Source: Robertmurraya sp. FSL R5-0851
Lineage (GTDB): Bacteria > Bacillota > Bacilli > Bacillales > Cytobacillaceae
Direction: 5' to 3'
DNA length: 64,000 bases
Assembly (NCBI RefSeq): GCF_038002965.1
Contig: NZ_JBBOOE010000001.1
Span: forward strand, 2,647,001 to 2,711,000
Under the pieces are notes generated by a model. That model was not told the DNA's origin. It made no database searches and worked only from the letters and a program-made list of their open reading frames with translations. The translations under genes and the position numbers were made by a program. How positions within the stretch are numbered: position 1 is the stretch's first letter; every line of letters begins with the position of its first letter. Below are positions 62,484 through 64,000 of the stretch, one piece after another.

Positions 62484-62512
62484 TTGCTTCCTTTCAAAAA
62501 AGATGCTATGAT
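62484..62512 (+). promoter_or_regulatory. Sigma-A-like promoter of the structured RNA
   Basis: TTGCTT and TATGAT are separated by 17 bases, with the structured region beginning seven bases downstream. Confidence 0.55.
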
Positions 62513-62517
62513 TATGT

Positions 62518-62605
62518 TGCTCCCTCCGAACATTCGCTTGTTGCGGGACACTTAACCATGTACGGACGGAGGGAGTTGGTGTCTGCTTTGCAGGCACCAT
62601 TTTTA
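62518..62605 (+). ncRNA. Candidate small structured RNA or leader upstream of ypbS
   Basis: The region folds as an outer 9-bp perfect stem CTCCCTCCG/CGGAGGGAG (62520-62528, 62567-62575) enclosing ACAT/ATGT and a small CGC/GCG hairpin. An intrinsic terminator GGTGTCTGCtttGCAGGCACC plus TTTTT (62578-62604) follows. With its own promoter it would give a ~90-nt RNA ending before ypbS. It is either a free sRNA or a terminator-controlled leader. I do not match it to a known riboswitch class. Confidence 0.55.
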
Positions 62606-62627
62606 ATAACAAAAGGGGCGAATTTCT

Positions 62628-62888
62628 GTGAGTGTACATAAAGCATTATCTGATCATGCGAAAAAATTAAACGCTATTTTAACCCATTACGCAAATCTTG
62701 ACCGGGAACGGGAATTCTACATAGAGGAAGCATTATCTCTTTTCGAAAGAGGCCTTCCCTTCACTACCGACAACATTAACTCTATTACAATTGAAATGAA
62801 CAAACTTTCTAAAAAAATTGAAAATCTTCCACCTCGAAAACTTGTAACCAAGGAAATGGTTGAAGAATATGCAAATAGACGAAAATAA
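62628..62888 (+). CDS. ypbS: YpbS-like protein (DUF2533)
   Basis: The 86-aa helical protein (SVHKALSDHAKKLNAILTHY, then RREFYIEEALSLFERGLPF-like sequence) matches the DUF2533/YpbS family of Bacillaceae, function unknown. The GTG start follows AAAAGGGGCGAATTTCT. It is preceded by a structured RNA with terminator, so its expression may depend on read-through, and followed by its own terminator. Confidence 0.82.
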   Translation: MSVHKALSDHAKKLNAILTHYANLDREREFYIEEALSLFERGLPFTTDNINSITIEMNKLSKKIENLPPRKLVTKEMVEEYANRRK

Positions 62889-62892
62889 GTGA

Positions 62893-62920
62893 AGCAGAAG
62901 GCCGTGACCTTCTGCTTTTT
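62893..62920 (+). terminator. Terminator of ypbS
   Basis: AGCAGAAGG and CCTTCTGCT pair around a 6-nt loop, followed by TTTTGTTTT. Confidence 0.8.
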
Positions 62921-63023
62921 GTTTTAAAAAATTGCACTTCTTTTGACGAATTAAAAGAAGTTTTGTCGCCGAGATAGGAATTCAATTTTTAAAGACGAAC
63001 ATTACTATAAAGGAGTTGAGAAT

Positions 63024-63554
63024 ATGAATACGAGTTCGGTTGCAAAACAATTAGGTGTTTCTTCAAGTACCGTAAAACGTTGGGTAAAACAATTAAAACT
63101 TAACTTAGAGAAAAATGAGATGGGTCATTTCACTTACCGGCAAGAAGACGTTGACCTTTTAATAACCTATAAAGAGCAACAAAACGAAGCTTTACTCGTT
63201 TACACTGAGATTTCAGCTGGTAAAGACTATTTACGAAGAGGCACTGTTCATACATCCATGGATGATGATGATTCGGTTCTTCTTAATCGTATTAAATGTC
63301 TAGAGTCCATTGTACAGTCAAAGGCGGACCAGGTCGTGGAATATCAGATACTCCAACATCGAAGAGAAATGGAAGAAATGCAAGCTACCCTCGAAAAACT
63401 TGAAGAAAGAATTCGTGAATTAGAAGCTCAGCAAGTATCTCCTTCAACCCTTGTTACTCCTTCTGAACAACCTATAAATATAAAACCCCGAAGAAAGAAA
63501 AAACACTGGATTCTACAAAGTCTTTTCCGTTCTTCCACCCAACACAGCTCTTAG
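63024..63554 (+). CDS. racA: RacA-like chromosome-anchoring protein
   Basis: The 176-aa protein has an N-terminal MerR-like helix-turn-helix (SSVAKQLGVSSSTVKRWVKQ) and a C-terminal coiled coil (about 92-142). It ends in a basic tail (KPRRKKKHWILQSLFR), the organisation of RacA, which anchors the origin region to the pole via DivIVA during sporulation. RacA of B. subtilis is 184 aa. The start follows AAAGGAGTTGAGAAT. Overall similarity is moderate, so another HTH coiled-coil protein is possible. Confidence 0.72.
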   Translation: MNTSSVAKQLGVSSSTVKRWVKQLKLNLEKNEMGHFTYRQEDVDLLITYKEQQNEALLVYTEISAGKDYLRRGTVHTSMDDDDSVLLNRIKCLESIVQSKADQVVEYQILQHRREMEEMQATLEKLEERIRELEAQQVSPSTLVTPSEQPINIKPRRKKKHWILQSLFRSSTQHSS

Positions 63555-63569
63555 CATCTAAGATGTGTT
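63541..63569 (+). terminator. Terminator overlapping the racA stop
   Basis: AACACAgcTCTTA and TAAGATGTGTT pair, followed by TTTTTTT. The stem includes the stop codon. Confidence 0.65.
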
Positions 63570-63775
63570 TTTTTTTGTGTTTTTAGAGAGACTAATTACA
63601 AAGAATACGAGGGTATAAAAATCAATTATTCAGCTCAGCAAACTTGATATTGTAGAAAAAATGAACGAATTGTGAAAAAACATATATTTTTTCGACAAAA
63701 TTCTTTCCTATTTAATAGTTTTCGTATAAAATTAATCTCGTTTGGATGAAGTGATATATAACTGGAGGTTACATA

Positions 63776-64000
63776 ATGGTTTTCAAGAAGAAAGACAAAT
63801 TTAATACTTTGTTAAGCAGCATTGCACAAAACCTTAAAGAAGGTGCAGATTATTTCGCTGATTACAAGTTAAAAAATGTGAGCGATCTAAAAATATTCTC
63901 CGAAACATTAAAGGATTATGAAACTAAAGGAGATACATATGTACACGAAGTAATAAAAGAATTAAATAACGCTTTTATTACTCCAATTGAGCGCGAAGAT
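63776..64000 (+). CDS. DUF47-family (PhoU-like) protein, 3' end outside the window
   Basis: The first 75 codons (MVFKKKDKFNTLLSSIAQNL, then EGADYFADYKLKNVSDLKIF and FITPIERED) match the DUF47/YkaA family of PhoU-like helical proteins. These usually precede and regulate a Pit phosphate transporter. The ATG follows TGGAGGTTACATA. The gene continues beyond 64000; its usual pit partner would be next. Confidence 0.85.
   Translation, partial: MVFKKKDKFNTLLSSIAQNLKEGADYFADYKLKNVSDLKIFSETLKDYETKGDTYVHEVIKELNNAFITPIERED

Overview
The window is a low-GC Firmicute chromosome segment, almost certainly from an endospore-forming member of the Bacillaceae. The evidence is gene content: CotW/CotX-type spore coat genes behind sigma-K-like promoters, a RacA-like chromosome anchor, a YpbS/DUF2533 gene, the DesK/DesR pair, a DacC-type PBP4a, a sporulenol (squalene-hopene) cyclase remnant and a yybP-ykoY manganese riboswitch. 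Strong GGAGG ribosome sites and frequent TTG/GTG starts fit. The genus cannot be fixed from the sequence alone. No rRNA, tRNA or CRISPR array was seen.

Layout. 1-8.9 kb holds a frameshifted LacI regulator with its palindromic operator, two small unknown genes, an AspT-type exchanger, the Mn riboswitch plus YybP-like lipoprotein, a luciferase-like oxidoreductase, and an operon of an acyltransferase-like protein with a membrane GGDEF-EAL protein. 8.8-21.3 kb is an accessory island for surface (probably spore) glycosylation. It has two very short proteins with collagen-like G-X-T repeats, a GT2 glycosyltransferase, a decayed GT2 copy with an 18-bp tandem repeat, a large GT2-TPR-GT4 protein, a nucleotide-sugar dehydrogenase, an NAD-dependent epimerase and two paralogous alpha/beta-hydrolase-like genes (the second frameshifted); a DDE insertion sequence sits in it. 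21.6-27.1 kb has a small monooxygenase-fold gene between inverted repeats, a YdcF protein, a quinone-reductase-like enzyme, a frameshifted DUF3231 gene and a Smr-less MutS2 paralogue.

27.2-32.6 kb is IS-dense: two adjacent copies of a zinc-ribbon DDE element, then an IS110-family (IS1111-type) element. A third copy of the zinc-ribbon element at 42.2-44.1 kb abuts a squalene-hopene cyclase gene that has lost its 5' part. Each of the three copies carries, 3' of the transposase, a ~150-nt multi-stem element in which one stem differs completely in sequence between copies yet keeps pairing. This is the strongest candidate here for an undescribed functional RNA or DNA structure.

32.7-41.4 kb carries core-like metabolic and regulatory genes (permease with Cys-rich MarR, AHSA1-ArsR operon, nitroreductase, frameshifted DUF421, NiaP-type transporter, MerR-TipAS, acetyltransferases). 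45.5-64 kb carries a 5xLysM protein, CotX/CotW, DesR/DesK, a PfpI-DsbA operon, DUF1002, ExoA, a patatin, DacC, an SDR, YkuK, a Suv3-like helicase, a candidate structured RNA upstream of ypbS, racA and the start of a DUF47 gene.

Four otherwise intact genes (LacI, second hydrolase, DUF3231, DUF421) each carry one small indel, three of them consistent with loss of one base from a same-base run. These may be sequencing errors or real decay; annotations of those genes should be read with that in mind.
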